A stretch of DNA of 41,165 nucleotides from Serratia nevei (GCF_024160145.1 NZ_JAMYWQ010000041.1:1-41165), one strand, 5' to 3'. Shown: positions 29,555-39,292, counted from the stretch's first letter. Made by a program: numbers and translations. The notes: generated by a model from the sequence alone, not told the origin.

Positions 29555-29573
29555 TTTTTAGTGTCACTAAAAA
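29555..29573. promoter_or_regulatory. 19-bp palindrome in the ydiK-ydiJ divergent region
   Basis: TTTTTAGTGTCACTAAAAA has perfect 9-bp arms around a central T. A third half-site CACTAAA lies at 29536-29542, about 20 bp to the left. The position between two divergent starts and the symmetry point to a dimeric repressor or activator site. I do not recognise the factor. Confidence 0.55.
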
Positions 29574-29652
29574 ATAGGGCGGGTCTGAATTAAAGGCCCG
29601 ATTTAGCGTACATCAGCGCATAAAAAATAGACGGACAGGGTCAAAAAAGCGA

Positions 29653-32600
29653 ATGATCCCACAGATTTCTCAGGCACCCGGCCTCGTTCAACGGGTGCTC
29701 GACTTTTTGGAAGCTCTGAAGCAAAACGGATTCAACGGCGATACCGCCACCAGCTACGCCGACCGGCTGACGATGGCCACCGACAACAGCATCTATCAAC
29801 TGTTGCCCGATGCGGTGGTGTTCCCCCGTTCCACCGCCGACGTGGCGCTGATCGCCCGCCTGGCCGGGGAAGAACGATTCAAGACGCTGACCTTCAGCCC
29901 GCGCGGCGGCGGCACCGGCACCAACGGCCAGTCGCTCAATACCGGCATCGTGGTCGATATGTCGCGCCATATGAACCGCATTCTGGAGATCAACGTCGAA
30001 CAGGGCTGGGTGAAAGTCGAAGCCGGGGTGATCAAGGATCAGCTGAATCAATACCTGCGGCCGTTCGGCTACTTCTTCTCGCCGGAACTGTCCACCAGCA
30101 ACCGTGCCACGCTGGGCGGCATGATCAACACCGACGCCTCTGGCCAGGGCTCGCTGGTGTACGGCAAAACCTCCGATCACGTGTTGGGCCTGCGGGCGGT
30201 GCTGCTGGGCGGCGAGATGATCGACACCCGCGCCATGCCGACGGCGCTGGCGGAAACGATTGCTCTGGAAGAGACCGCCGAAGGGCGCATCTACCGCACG
30301 GTGCTCAACCGCTGCCGCGAGCAGCGTGCGCTGATCCTGGAGAAATTCCCCAAGCTCAACCGCTTCCTCACCGGTTACGATCTGCGCCACGTGCTGAGCG
30401 ACGATCTGCAAACCTTCGATCTGACGCGCATCCTGACCGGCGCCGAAGGCACGCTGGCGTTTATCACCGAGGCGCGGCTGGACATTACGCCGCTGCCGAA
30501 AGTGCGCCGTTTGGTTAACGTGAAGTACGACTCCTTCGATTCGGCGCTGCGCAATGCGCCCTTTATGGTCGAAGCCAAGGCGCTGTCGGTGGAAACCATC
30601 GATTCCAAGGTGCTGAACCTGGCGCGTGAAGACATCGTTTGGCACTCGGTGAACGAACTGATCGCCGACGTGCCGGATAAAGAGATGCTCGGGCTGAACA
30701 TCGTCGAGTTCGCCGGCGACGATCGGGCGCTGATCGACGGCCAGATGGAAACCCTGTGCCAACGGCTGGACGAACTGATCGCGCAGCGGCAGGGCGGCGT
30801 GATCGGTTACCAGATCTGCGGCGATCTGGCGGGCATCGAGCGCATTTACACCATGCGCAAGAAGGCGGTCGGGCTGCTGGGCAACGCCAAGGGCCGCGCC
30901 AAGCCGATTCCGTTCGCCGAGGACACCTGCGTGCCGCCGCAACACCTGGCGGACTATATCGTCGAATTCCGTCAACTGCTCGACGACCACCACCTGAGCT
31001 ACGGCATGTTCGGCCACGTCGACGCCGGGGTGCTGCACGTGCGCCCGGCGCTGGACATGTGCGACCCGCAGCAGGAGGTGCTGATGAAGCAGATCTCCGA
31101 TCGGGTGGTGGCGCTGACCGCCAAATACGGCGGCCTGCTGTGGGGGGAGCACGGCAAGGGGTTCCGCGCGGAATACAGCCCTGAGTTCTTCGGCGAAACG
31201 CTGTATGAGGAGCTGCGCCGCATCAAGGCGGCGTTCGATCCGGATAACCGCCTGAACCCGGGCAAGATCTGTTCGCCGCTGGCGGTGGAGGCGCCGATGA
31301 TGCAGGTGGACGCGGTCAAACGCGGCACCTTCGATCGCCAGATCCCGGTCGAGGTGCGCACCTCGTTCCGCGGCGCGCTGGAGTGCAACGGCAACGGCCT
31401 GTGCTTCAACTTCGACGTGCGCAGCCCGATGTGCCCGTCGATGAAGATCAGCGGCAACCGCATTCATTCACCGAAAGGGCGGGCGACGCTGGTACGCGAG
31501 TGGCTGCGTCTGTTGGCCGAGCAGGGCGTCGATCCTTTGGCGCTGGAGAAACAGTTGCCGCAGCAGCGAGTCAGCCTGCGCGGTTTGATCGACAAGACCC
31601 GCAACAGCTGGCACGCGGGCAAGGGCGAGTATGATTTCTCGCACGAAGTGAAAGAGGCGATGTCCGGTTGCCTGGCCTGCAAGGCCTGTTCCACCCAGTG
31701 CCCGATCAAGATTGACGTGCCGGGATTCCGTTCGCGCTTCCTGCAGCTCTACCACACCCGCTATCTGCGCCCGGTAAGCGACTACATGGTCGCCGGCGTG
31801 GAGAGCTATACCCCATTGATGGCCCGCGCGCCGAAGGTGTTCAACTTCTTCTTCCGCCAGCCGTGGCTGCGGGAGATGAGCCGCAGCGCCGTCGGCATGG
31901 TCGATCTGCCGCTGCTGTCCAGCCCGACGCTGCGTCAGCAGCTGTCCGGCCACCGCGCGACCACGCTGACGCTGGAGCAGCTGGAAGGGCTGAGCGCCGA
32001 GCAGCGCGCAGAGCATGTGCTGATCGTCCAGGATCCGTTCACCAGCTATTACGACGCCAACGTGGTGGCTGACTTTGTCCGGCTGGTGGAGAAGCTCGGC
32101 TATAAACCGGTGCTGCTGCCGTTCTCGCCGAACGGCAAGGCGCAGCATGTGAAAGGTTTCCTGACGCGCTTTGCCCGCACCGCGCGCAAAACCGCCGATT
32201 TCCTCAACCGCGTGGCGCAGCTCGGCATGCCGCTGGTGGGCGTCGATCCGGCGCTGGTGCTGTGCTACCGCGACGAATACCGCGAGATCCTCGGCGCCGA
32301 ACGCGGCGATTTCCAGGTGCAGCTGGTGCATGAATGGCTGCAGCAGCGGATCGCGGATCGCGTCGAACAGCCGGCGACCGGCGAGCCGTGGTATCTGTTC
32401 GGCCACTGCACCGAAACCACCGCGCTGCCGGCCAGCGGCCAACAGTGGGCGGCGATCTTCGCCCGCTTCGGCGCCAAACTGGAGAACGTCAGCGTCGGCT
32501 GCTGCGGCATGGCGGGCACTTACGGCCATGAAGCCAAGAACCTGCAAAACTCGCTCGGCATTTATGAGCTATCATGGCATCCGACGCTGCAGCGTTTGCC

Positions 32601-32709
32601 GCGGCAGCGCTGCCTGGCGACCGGCTATTCCTGCCGCAGCCAGGTGAAACGCATCGAGGGCAATGGCGTGCGCCACCCATTACAGGCACTTCTGGAGATG
32701 ATTGAGTGA
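29653..32709 (+). CDS. ydiJ: FAD-linked D-2-hydroxyglutarate dehydrogenase YdiJ
   Basis: A 1018-aa flavin and Fe-S oxidoreductase. E. coli YdiJ oxidises D-2-hydroxyglutarate, a by-product of serine synthesis. Order: FAD-binding domain (about 50-290; SPRGGGTGTNGQSLNTGIVVD, ELSTSNRATLGGMINTDASGQGS), FAD-oxidase C-terminal domain (about 290-560; MFGHVDAGVLHVRP, WGEHGKGFRAEY, DPDNRLNPGKI), Fe-S Cys clusters (CNGNGLCFNFDVRSPMCPS and CLACKACSTQCPIK), and a C-terminal CCG domain (GCCGMAGTYGHE). ATG 29653. It overlaps menI by 4 bp. Confidence 0.94.
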   Translation: MIPQISQAPGLVQRVLDFLEALKQNGFNGDTATSYADRLTMATDNSIYQLLPDAVVFPRSTADVALIARLAGEERFKTLTFSPRGGGTGTNGQSLNTGIVVDMSRHMNRILEINVEQGWVKVEAGVIKDQLNQYLRPFGYFFSPELSTSNRATLGGMINTDASGQGSLVYGKTSDHVLGLRAVLLGGEMIDTRAMPTALAETIALEETAEGRIYRTVLNRCREQRALILEKFPKLNRFLTGYDLRHVLSDDLQTFDLTRILTGAEGTLAFITEARLDITPLPKVRRLVNVKYDSFDSALRNAPFMVEAKALSVETIDSKVLNLAREDIVWHSVNELIADVPDKEMLGLNIVEFAGDDRALIDGQMETLCQRLDELIAQRQGGVIGYQICGDLAGIERIYTMRKKAVGLLGNAKGRAKPIPFAEDTCVPPQHLADYIVEFRQLLDDHHLSYGMFGHVDAGVLHVRPALDMCDPQQEVLMKQISDRVVALTAKYGGLLWGEHGKGFRAEYSPEFFGETLYEELRRIKAAFDPDNRLNPGKICSPLAVEAPMMQVDAVKRGTFDRQIPVEVRTSFRGALECNGNGLCFNFDVRSPMCPSMKISGNRIHSPKGRATLVREWLRLLAEQGVDPLALEKQLPQQRVSLRGLIDKTRNSWHAGKGEYDFSHEVKEAMSGCLACKACSTQCPIKIDVPGFRSRFLQLYHTRYLRPVSDYMVAGVESYTPLMARAPKVFNFFFRQPWLREMSRSAVGMVDLPLLSSPTLRQQLSGHRATTLTLEQLEGLSAEQRAEHVLIVQDPFTSYYDANVVADFVRLVEKLGYKPVLLPFSPNGKAQHVKGFLTRFARTARKTADFLNRVAQLGMPLVGVDPALVLCYRDEYREILGAERGDFQVQLVHEWLQQRIADRVEQPATGEPWYLFGHCTETTALPASGQQWAAIFARFGAKLENVSVGCCGMAGTYGHEAKNLQNSLGIYELSWHPTLQRLPRQRCLATGYSCRSQVKRIEGNGVRHPLQALLEMIE

Positions 32710-33122
32710 AATTGTGGAAACGTGAAACATCGCTGGAGCAGCTGAACCGCGCCGGCGACGGCTGCATGGTCAGCCATGTGGGCATCGAGTTTACCCAGCT
32801 GGGCGAAGATTTCCTCGAGGCGACCATGCCGATCGATGGTCGCACCCGGCAGCCGTTCGGGCTGTTGCACGGCGGGGCGTCGGTGGTGTTGGCGGAGTCG
32901 ATGGGATCGATGGCCGGCTACCTGTGCAGCGAAGGCGAGCAGAAAGTGGTGGGGCTGGAGATCAACGCCAACCATCTGCGCGCGGTGTTCGATGGCCAGG
33001 TGCGCGGGGTGTGCCGCGCACTGCACGTCGGCCGTCGCCATCAGGTGTGGCAAATCGAGATCTTCGACGCGCGCGATCGGCTGTGCTGCACTTCGCGTCT
33101 GACCACGGCGGTCATCGACTGA
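32706..33122 (+). CDS. menI: 1,4-dihydroxy-2-naphthoyl-CoA hydrolase MenI
   Basis: A hotdog-fold thioesterase that frees DHNA from its CoA ester in menaquinone synthesis; formerly YdiI. 138 aa, with a GTG start whose GTGA overlaps the ydiJ stop. Family features are MVSHVGIEFTQLGEDFLEATMPID, PFGLLHGGASVVLAESMGSMAG (catalytic Glu and oxyanion helix) and VGLEINANHLRA. The E. coli order ydiJ-menI is kept. Confidence 0.94.
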   Translation: MKLWKRETSLEQLNRAGDGCMVSHVGIEFTQLGEDFLEATMPIDGRTRQPFGLLHGGASVVLAESMGSMAGYLCSEGEQKVVGLEINANHLRAVFDGQVRGVCRALHVGRRHQVWQIEIFDARDRLCCTSRLTTAVID

Positions 33123-33135
33123 TTCCTGCCGGTTT

Positions 33136-33156
33136 CCGCAGGCCGCCGGCCTGCGG
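33136..33156. terminator. Hairpin between convergent menI and the Fur-box gene
   Basis: CCGCAGGCC and GGCCTGCGG form a perfect 9-bp stem around a 3-nt loop, followed on the plus strand by AGCCTTTT. It probably serves as a terminator for both converging genes. Confidence 0.6.
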
Positions 33157-33167
33157 AGCCTTTTGCC

Positions 33168-33572
33168 TTACAGCTGAAACGGCACGCGTTTGACGAAGTC
33201 CTTCTGAAACGCGTTCGCCTTCTCCCAGGTGCCTTCCATTGCATATTTTTGGCAGATCAGCGTCAGCGTGTGGCGGGCGAAGTGGTAGCTTTGCACCCGA
33301 AACAGCTGGCAGCGCTGTGGGTTGTTGATCTCGACGATCAGGCGGTTGTGCAGCTTGCTGAGCGCGTGCAGGTAGCTGTCGTCGTCGCCGTTCTCCAGAC
33401 ACAGATTGGCCATGGTGAGGCTGACGCTGTTGTACCGCTTCAGATGGTCGATATTGCATTCCGGGCGCCGCAGCGCCGCTTCGGCCATATAAAAGTCCAC
33501 CGTGGCGTCGCGCACGCTGAATTTGTAGTCATCAATCTTGCCCAGCAACCATGCGTTGATCGAAAGAGTCAT
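33168..33572 (-). CDS. Uncharacterised Fur-controlled small protein
   Basis: I do not recognise this family. ATG 33572 gives 134 aa; an upstream TTG at 33593 would add seven residues. No signal peptide and no clear membrane segment; it looks helical and soluble, hence cytosolic. It has four Cys (39, 58, 88, 107) and five His (43, 69, 75, 97, 101), a moderate set of possible metal ligands without a CxxC pair. A near-perfect Fur box lies 23 bp upstream of the ATG, so iron should repress it. It faces away from sufA, which has its own Fur box. I infer a role in iron limitation or its regulation. Confidence 0.75.
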   Translation of the reverse strand: MTLSINAWLLGKIDDYKFSVRDATVDFYMAEAALRRPECNIDHLKRYNSVSLTMANLCLENGDDDSYLHALSKLHNRLIVEINNPQRCQLFRVQSYHFARHTLTLICQKYAMEGTWEKANAFQKDFVKRVPFQL

Positions 33573-33594
33573 TGGCTTCGCGCTCAAATTCAAA

Positions 33595-33613
33595 CTGAAT
33601 GATAATCATTATC
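33595..33613 (-). promoter_or_regulatory. Fur box of the 134-aa gene
   Basis: 16 of 19 bases match the Fur consensus, with a perfect core palindrome TGATAATCATTATCA at 33600-33614. Confidence 0.85.
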
Positions 33614-33614
33614 A

Positions 33615-34022
33615 TATAAACTGCCGCGTTGCCGATCAATCCCGGCGCTGCGTTTTTTTATTGCGTAGGAGGGGAAAAGACCGCCGCCGACCCAACTTAA
33701 TCCTGAGCGACTAAACTTTAACCTGAGGGCCGCGCGCCTGCGCCGCGCCACGAAATGGCGATAAACGCACGTTTACGACAGACAGAATGCAGAAATAGGT
33801 ATTTTCTATGAATGTTTAGATCGGCAACGCACCGCAGCGCTGTAACGCTGACGGGCCACCGGGGAGTGCGGTACGGTGATGCAGGATAGATAACGAATTC
33901 ATAGGGATAGCATGCACACCTTGCCGCCTGACGCCGCAAGCCGCCACGGGTGTCCCGTTGGCTTGCCGCGCGCCGCAGCGAAAAACCGCGCTCGCGGCGG
34001 ATACCCCCGCAAAACAAACGGT
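33615..34022. other. Intergenic region upstream of sufA
   Basis: About 400 bp without a gene I can support. Open frames on both strands here lack a ribosome site and homology. It contains a strong hairpin at 33936-33966: GCAAGCC/GGCTTGC outer stem, ACGGG/CCCGT inner stem and TGT loop. An IscR site is expected for a suf operon, but I could not identify one with confidence. Confidence 0.5.
33936..33966. other. Two-tier hairpin upstream of sufA
   Basis: Outer 7-bp stem 33936-33942/33960-33966 and inner 5-bp stem 33946-33950/33954-33958, with a 3-nt versus 1-nt internal loop. No T tract. It lies about 60 bp upstream of the sufA Fur box. Confidence 0.45.
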
Positions 34023-34042
34023 TGAAGTGATAATCGTTATCA
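34023..34042 (+). promoter_or_regulatory. Fur box of the suf operon
   Basis: TGATAATCGTTATCA (34028-34042) is a near-perfect core Fur palindrome; the 19-mer 34023-34041 matches 14 of 19 bases. It lies about 58 bp upstream of sufA, as expected for Fur repression of suf. Confidence 0.8.
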
Positions 34043-34099
34043 CTAACATATAAGCAACCCAGATTGGCTGTGGCCAAACACGAGTGTGAGGTAGACCCT

Positions 34100-34471
34100 A
34101 TGCAAACGGAAAATGTCGGCACTTTTTCTCTGGATGAAAATGTCTGGCAAGGCATTTCGCTCAGCGACAGCGCCGTACGACAAATAACGAAACTGATGCA
34201 GCAGGATCCGCAGGTGAAAGGGCTGCAGCTAGGGGTGAAACAATCCGGCTGCGCCGGCTTTGCCTATGTGCTGGATCTGACCCGCGAACCCGCCGATGAC
34301 GATCTGCTGTTTGAGCGCGACGGCGCCAAACTCTATGTGCCGCTGAAGGCCATGCCGTTCATCGACGGCACCACGGTAGATTATGTCCGCGAAGGGCTGA
34401 ATCAGATATTCAAATTCAACAACCCTAAAGCTCAGCATGCCTGCGGGTGCGGCGAGAGTTTTGGCGTTTGA
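34100..34471 (+). CDS. sufA: Fe-S assembly A-type carrier SufA
   Basis: An A-type carrier that receives Fe-S clusters from SufBCD and passes them to apo-proteins. 123 aa (E. coli 122). The cluster ligands are Cys51 (KQSGCAGF), Cys115 and Cys117 ([11 protein letters not shown]). ATG 34100, with GTGAGG about 9 nt upstream, gives the family length. First gene of sufABCDSE; sufB starts 14 bp after it. Confidence 0.95.
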   Translation: MQTENVGTFSLDENVWQGISLSDSAVRQITKLMQQDPQVKGLQLGVKQSGCAGFAYVLDLTREPADDDLLFERDGAKLYVPLKAMPFIDGTTVDYVREGLNQIFKFNNPKAQHACGCGESFGV

Positions 34472-34485
34472 GCGATGCAATCAAC

Positions 34486-35982
34486 ATGACACGAAGCAAT
34501 GTAGAAATGCCTAATGAAGTGCAGGCTTGGGTCAGCGAAGGTCGCTACAAAGAAGGTTTCTTCACCCAGCTGGCAACCGATGAGTTGGCCAAAGGCATCA
34601 ACGAAGAGGTGGTGCGCGCCATCTCCGCCAAGCGCAACGAACCCGAGTGGATGCTGGAATTCCGCCTCGAGGCCTACCGCGCCTGGCTGCAGATGGAAGA
34701 GCCGCACTGGCTGAAGGCCAATTACGATCGCCTGAACTACCAGGACTACAGTTACTATTCGGCGCCGTCCTGCGGCAGCTGCGACGATGCCTGCGGTTCG
34801 CAACCCGGCGCCGAGCAGCAACCGGGCGCGGCGACGGAAAAAGATTACCTGACCAGCGAAGTGGAACTGGCGTTCAACCAGCTCGGCGTGCCGGTGCGCG
34901 AGGGCAGCGAGGTGGCGGTGGACGCCATCTTCGACTCGGTCTCGGTCGCTACCACCTACCGTGAAAAACTGGCGGAGAGCGGGGTGATCTTCTGCTCGTT
35001 CGGCGAAGCGATCCAGGAATACCCGGATCTGGTGCGTCAGTACCTGGGCCGCGTGGTGCCCTCCAACGATAACTTCTTCGCCGCGCTGAACGCCGCGGTG
35101 GCCTCCGACGGCACCTTCGTCTATGTGCCGAAAGGCGTGCGCTGCCCGATGGAGCTGTCGACCTATTTCCGTATCAACGCCGCCAAAACCGGCCAGTTCG
35201 AGCGCACCATCCTGATCGCCGACGAAGGCAGCTATGTCAGCTACATCGAGGGCTGTTCCGCCCCGGTGCGCGACAGCTACCAGCTGCACGCGGCGGTGGT
35301 GGAAGTGATCCTGCATAAAGACGCCGAAGTGAAGTATTCGACGGTGCAGAACTGGTTCTCCGGCGGCGACAGCAAGGGCGGCATCCTCAACTTCGTCACC
35401 AAGCGCGCGCTGTGCGAAGGCGCCGGTTCGAAAATGTCCTGGACCCAGTCGGAAACCGGCTCGGCCATCACCTGGAAATACCCGAGCGTGATTTTGCAGG
35501 GCGACAATTCGATCGGCGAATTCTTCTCGGTGGCGCTGACCAGCGGCCATCAGCAGGCGGACACCGGCACCAAGATGATCCACATCGGCAAAAACACCAA
35601 GTCGACCATCATCGCCAAAGGCATCTCCGCCGGCCACAGCGAGAACACCTATCGCGGCCTGGTGAAAATCCTGCCGGGGGCGGAAAACGCCCGTAACTTT
35701 ACCCAGTGCGACTCGATGCTGATCGGGCCGGACAGCGGTGCCCACACGTTCCCTTACGTTGAAGCGCGCAACAACAGCGCTCAGCTGGAGCACGAAGCCA
35801 CCACTTCGAAGATCGGCGACGACCAGCTGTTCTACTGTCTGCAGCGCGGCATCAGCGAAGATGACGCCATTTCGATGATCGTCAACGGCTTCTGCAAGGA
35901 CGTTTTCTCCGAGCTGCCGCTGGAATTCGCCGTCGAGGCGCAGAAACTTTTGGCCATCAGCCTGGAACACAGCGTGGGTTAA
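34486..35982 (+). CDS. sufB: Fe-S scaffold subunit SufB
   Basis: The scaffold on which SufBC2D builds nascent Fe-S clusters. 498 aa (E. coli 495), nearly collinear: [61 protein letters not shown], the beta-helix core, [11 protein letters not shown] (the Cys equivalent to E. coli Cys405 that accepts persulfide), and the C-terminal [21 protein letters not shown] 34486 was chosen because the family starts MSRN-like; the ribosome site is weak, which suggests coupling to sufA. Confidence 0.95.
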   Translation: MTRSNVEMPNEVQAWVSEGRYKEGFFTQLATDELAKGINEEVVRAISAKRNEPEWMLEFRLEAYRAWLQMEEPHWLKANYDRLNYQDYSYYSAPSCGSCDDACGSQPGAEQQPGAATEKDYLTSEVELAFNQLGVPVREGSEVAVDAIFDSVSVATTYREKLAESGVIFCSFGEAIQEYPDLVRQYLGRVVPSNDNFFAALNAAVASDGTFVYVPKGVRCPMELSTYFRINAAKTGQFERTILIADEGSYVSYIEGCSAPVRDSYQLHAAVVEVILHKDAEVKYSTVQNWFSGGDSKGGILNFVTKRALCEGAGSKMSWTQSETGSAITWKYPSVILQGDNSIGEFFSVALTSGHQQADTGTKMIHIGKNTKSTIIAKGISAGHSENTYRGLVKILPGAENARNFTQCDSMLIGPDSGAHTFPYVEARNNSAQLEHEATTSKIGDDQLFYCLQRGISEDDAISMIVNGFCKDVFSELPLEFAVEAQKLLAISLEHSVG

Positions 35983-35995
35983 TCGCCGCATTTTT

Positions 35996-36010
35996 AGCGC
36001 CGTCGGCGCT
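35996..36010 (+). other. Small intercistronic hairpin sufB-sufC
   Basis: AGCGCC and GGCGCT pair around a 3-nt loop, after TTTTT rather than before it, so read-through into sufC is expected. Confidence 0.35.
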
Positions 36011-36025
36011 ATCTGAGGACACAGC

Positions 36026-36772
36026 ATGTTAAGCATCAAGAATTTGAAAGTCAGCGTGGAAGGCAACGAGATCCTCAAGGGATTGGATCTGGAGATCAAA
36101 CCGGGCGAAGTGCACGCCATCATGGGGCCGAACGGCTCGGGCAAGAGCACGCTGTCCGCCACGCTGGCCGGGCGCGAAGAGTACGAAGTGACCGACGGGG
36201 AAGTCACCTTCAAGGGCAAGGATCTGCTGGATCTGGATCCGGAAGATCGCGCCGGCGAAGGCGTGTTCCTGGCCTTCCAGTACCCGGTGGAGATCCCCGG
36301 CGTCAGCAACAACTTCTTCCTGCAGACGTCGGTCAACGCGGTGCGCAAATACCGCGAGCAGGAGCCGCTGGATCGCTTTGACTTCGCCGATTTCATCGAA
36401 GAGAAAATCGCGCTGCTGGATATGCCGGCCGATCTGCTGACCCGTTCGGTCAACGTCGGCTTCTCCGGCGGTGAGAAAAAACGCAACGACATTCTGCAGA
36501 TGGCGGCGCTGGAGCCGGATCTGTGCATTCTCGATGAAACCGACTCCGGTTTGGACATCGACGCGCTGAAGATCGTCGCCAACGGCGTCAACTCGCTGCG
36601 GGACGGCAAGCGCGCCTTTATTATCGTGACCCACTATCAGCGCATTCTGGACTACATCAAACCGGATTACGTACACGTGCTGTCCCAGGGGCGCATCGTC
36701 AAATCCGGCGATTTCTCGCTGGTGAAACAGTTGGAGGAGCAGGGCTATGGCTGGCTTACCGACCAACAGTAA
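36026..36772 (+). CDS. sufC: Fe-S assembly ATPase SufC
   Basis: A soluble ABC-type ATPase of the SufBC2D complex; ATP binding opens the scaffold. 248 aa, the same as E. coli. Walker A GPNGSGKST, Q-loop LAFQYPVEIPGVSNNFFL, signature FSGGEKKRNDILQMAALEP, Walker B CILDETDSGLDIDALK (the Suf-specific D-loop) and switch His in VTHYQRIL. GAGGA lies 10 nt before ATG 36026. sufD begins inside its last 26 bp. Confidence 0.96.
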   Translation: MLSIKNLKVSVEGNEILKGLDLEIKPGEVHAIMGPNGSGKSTLSATLAGREEYEVTDGEVTFKGKDLLDLDPEDRAGEGVFLAFQYPVEIPGVSNNFFLQTSVNAVRKYREQEPLDRFDFADFIEEKIALLDMPADLLTRSVNVGFSGGEKKRNDILQMAALEPDLCILDETDSGLDIDALKIVANGVNSLRDGKRAFIIVTHYQRILDYIKPDYVHVLSQGRIVKSGDFSLVKQLEEQGYGWLTDQQ

Positions 36773-38033
36773 CTCAAACGCGCTGCAGCAGCTGTATCGC
36801 CTGTTCGAAGGCCGCGGCGGCGAGCGTTCGCCGCATGCGCTGGCACACTGGCAGCAGGCGCTGCGCCTCGGCTGGCCGACGCGCAAGCATGAAAACTGGA
36901 AATATACGCCGCTGGAGGGCCTGCTGGAGCAGCAGTTCCTCGAGCCGCAGCCCGCGCCGGTGAGTACAGAGCAGCTCGACGCGCTGGCGCTCGGCATCGA
37001 CGCCTGCCGGCTGGTGTTTATCGACGGCCGCTATAGCGCCGCGCTCAGCGATGGCGAACTGGGCGACTACCAGTTCGAGTTGACCGCCTACGGCACGCCG
37101 CAGGCGCTGCCGGAGCCGATCCAGCCGGAGATTTTCCTGCACCTGACCGAAAGCCTGGCGCAGGAAACCAGCCTGATTCGTTTGCCGCCCGGCAAGGCCC
37201 CGGCCCGCCCGCTGTACCTGCTGCACATCAGCAGCGGACGCGGCGCCAGCGGGGAGGTGAACACCGTGCATCATCGCCATCATCTGGAGATCGGCCGCGG
37301 CGCCGAGGCGCAAGTGATTGAACACTATGTCAGCCTGGGCGAGGCCGCGCACTTCACCGGCGCGCGCCTGACCGCCAACGTGGCGGACAACGCCGGGCTG
37401 TTGCACTGCAAGCTGGCGTTTGAGAGCCGGCCGAGCTACCACTTTGCCCATAACGATCTGGTTATCGGCCGCGACGCGCGGGTGAAAAGCGACAGCTTCC
37501 TGCTGGGCGCCGGCCTGACACGGCACAACACCAGCGCACAGCTGAATGGCGAAGGCGCAAACCTGGTGATCAACAGCCTGGTGCTGCCGGTGGGCAAAGA
37601 GATCTGCGATACCCGCACCTATCTGGAGCACAACAAAGGCTATTGCGAAAGCCGCCAGCTGCATAAAACCGTGGTCAGCGATCGCGGCAAGGTGGTGTTC
37701 AACGGCATGATCAAAGTGGCCAAGCACGCGATCAAAACCGACGGCCAGATGACCAACCATAACCTGCTGTTGGGTAAGGTGGCGGAAGTGGATACCAAGC
37801 CGCAGCTGGAGATCTACGCCGACGACGTCAAATGCAGCCACGGCGCCACCGTGGGGCGTATCGATGAAGAGCAGCTGTTCTATCTGCAGTCGCGCGGCAT
37901 CGACAAACACGCGGCGCAGCAGATGATCATCTTCGCCTTTGCCGCCGAGCTGACCGAAGGCATCGCCAACGACATCATCCGGGAACGGGTGCTGGCGCGT
38001 ATCGCCCAGCGCCTGCCGGGGGAGGCCGCATGA
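36747..38033 (+). CDS. sufD: Fe-S assembly protein SufD
   Basis: The SufB paralogue in SufBC2D, needed for iron entry. 428 aa (E. coli 423). It begins MAGLP, as in E. coli, and overlaps sufC by 26 bp, the same arrangement as in K-12. It has [15 protein letters not shown] near the N terminus, a beta-helix middle with [20 protein letters not shown], and the conserved C-terminal [28 protein letters not shown] block including the functional His (written here in part: [11 protein letters not shown]). Confidence 0.95.
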   Translation: MAGLPTNSNSNALQQLYRLFEGRGGERSPHALAHWQQALRLGWPTRKHENWKYTPLEGLLEQQFLEPQPAPVSTEQLDALALGIDACRLVFIDGRYSAALSDGELGDYQFELTAYGTPQALPEPIQPEIFLHLTESLAQETSLIRLPPGKAPARPLYLLHISSGRGASGEVNTVHHRHHLEIGRGAEAQVIEHYVSLGEAAHFTGARLTANVADNAGLLHCKLAFESRPSYHFAHNDLVIGRDARVKSDSFLLGAGLTRHNTSAQLNGEGANLVINSLVLPVGKEICDTRTYLEHNKGYCESRQLHKTVVSDRGKVVFNGMIKVAKHAIKTDGQMTNHNLLLGKVAEVDTKPQLEIYADDVKCSHGATVGRIDEEQLFYLQSRGIDKHAAQQMIIFAFAAELTEGIANDIIRERVLARIAQRLPGEAA

Positions 38034-39256
38034 GTTATCCGATTGAGCGCGTGCGCAGCGATTTCCCGCTGCTGGCGCGTGAGGTGAACGGCCAACCGCT
38101 GGCCTATCTCGACAGCGCCGCCAGCGCGCAGAAACCGCAGGCGGTGATCGACCGCGAGCTGGCGTTCTACCGCCACGGCTATGCGGCGGTGCATCGCGGC
38201 ATCCATACCCTGAGCGCCGAGGCGACCCAGCAGATGGAAGCGGTGCGGGAACAGGCGGCGCGCTTTATCAATGCCGCCTCGGCGGAAGAGATGGTGTTCG
38301 TCAAGGGCACCACCGAAGGCATCAACCTGGTGGCCAACAGCTTCGGCCGCCACCTGCTGCAGCCGGGCGATGCGATTCTCATCACCGAGATGGAGCACCA
38401 CGCCAACATCGTGCCGTGGCAGATGCTGGCGCAGGAACGCGGGCTACAGCTGCGGGTGTGGCCGCTGCAGCCGGACGGCACGCTGGATCTGGCGCGGCTG
38501 CCGGAGCTGGTCGATGCGTCCTGTAAACTGCTGGCGCTGACCGAGGTCTCCAACGTGCTGGGCACCGTCAACCCGGTGCGCGACATCATCGCCCGCGCCA
38601 GAGCTCTGGCGCCGAATTTGACGGTGCTGGTGGACGGCGCGCAGGCGGTGATGCATCAGCGCGTCGATGTCCAGGCGCTGGACTGCGATTTTTACGTGTT
38701 TTCCGGCCACAAGCTGTACGGCCCTTCCGGCATCGGCATGCTGTATGGCCGCCAGGCGCTGCTGCAGCAGATGCCGCCGTGGGAAGGGGGCGGTTCGATG
38801 ATCCGCCAGGTCAGCCTGACGGCGGGCACCACCTTCGCCGATCCGCCTTGGCGCTTCGAGGCCGGTTCGCCGAACACCGCCGGCATCATGGGGCTGGGGG
38901 CGGCGTTCGATTATGTCGAAGCCCTGGGCCTGAATGCGATCCACGATTATGAACAGTCGCTGATGCACTACGCGCTTGAGGCGCTCAGGCAGGTGCCGAC
39001 GCTGAAAGTCTATGGCCCGGCCCATCGCGCCGGGGTGATCGCCTTCAACCTGGGGGAACACCACGCTTATGACGTTGGCAGCTTCCTCGACCAGTACGGC
39101 ATCGCCATTCGCACCGGCCACCATTGCGCCATGCCGCTGATGGCGTTTTATCAGGTGCCGAGCATGTGCCGCGCTTCGCTGGCGTTATATAATACCCGCG
39201 AAGAGGTGGACCGGCTGGTGGCCGGGCTGCAACGCATTCATCAGCTATTAGGCTAG
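38030..39256 (+). CDS. sufS: Cysteine desulfurase SufS
   Basis: A PLP enzyme that takes sulfur from cysteine as a persulfide and passes it to SufE. 408 aa (E. coli 406). His123 ([12 protein letters not shown]), the PLP Lys228 ([13 protein letters not shown]) and the catalytic Cys366 ([10 protein letters not shown]) are all present. ATG 38030 overlaps the sufD stop by 4 bp. A short hairpin at 39257-39275 separates it from sufE. Confidence 0.96.
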   Translation: MSYPIERVRSDFPLLAREVNGQPLAYLDSAASAQKPQAVIDRELAFYRHGYAAVHRGIHTLSAEATQQMEAVREQAARFINAASAEEMVFVKGTTEGINLVANSFGRHLLQPGDAILITEMEHHANIVPWQMLAQERGLQLRVWPLQPDGTLDLARLPELVDASCKLLALTEVSNVLGTVNPVRDIIARARALAPNLTVLVDGAQAVMHQRVDVQALDCDFYVFSGHKLYGPSGIGMLYGRQALLQQMPPWEGGGSMIRQVSLTAGTTFADPPWRFEAGSPNTAGIMGLGAAFDYVEALGLNAIHDYEQSLMHYALEALRQVPTLKVYGPAHRAGVIAFNLGEHHAYDVGSFLDQYGIAIRTGHHCAMPLMAFYQVPSMCRASLALYNTREEVDRLVAGLQRIHQLLG

Positions 39257-39275
39257 GCCGGGGCGTGTCCCCGGC
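39257..39275 (+). other. Intercistronic hairpin sufS-sufE
   Basis: GCCGGGG and CCCCGGC form a perfect 7-bp stem with a 5-nt loop right at the sufS stop. No T tract follows; it may trim or stabilise the operon mRNA. Confidence 0.45.
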
Positions 39276-39292
39276 GATACAAAAGGATCCCC

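Noticed and set aside
29641-31467. A 608-codon open frame on the minus strand opposite ydiJ
   Set aside because: It is fully antisense to well-conserved ydiJ, rich in His/Gln/Arg as expected of a high-GC shadow frame, and has no ribosome site.
33975-34040. IscR type 2 site upstream of sufA
   Set aside because: A CCC ... GGTTG-like stretch is present, but too many consensus positions fail for a call.
33718-34155. A 145-codon minus-strand frame upstream of sufA
   Set aside because: It runs through the sufA Fur box and into sufA, has no convincing ribosome site, and shows no domain I recognise.
34432-36609. A 725-codon open frame on the minus strand opposite sufB and sufC
   Set aside because: The overlapping plus-strand suf genes are certain; this frame is a GC-driven shadow without recognisable domains.
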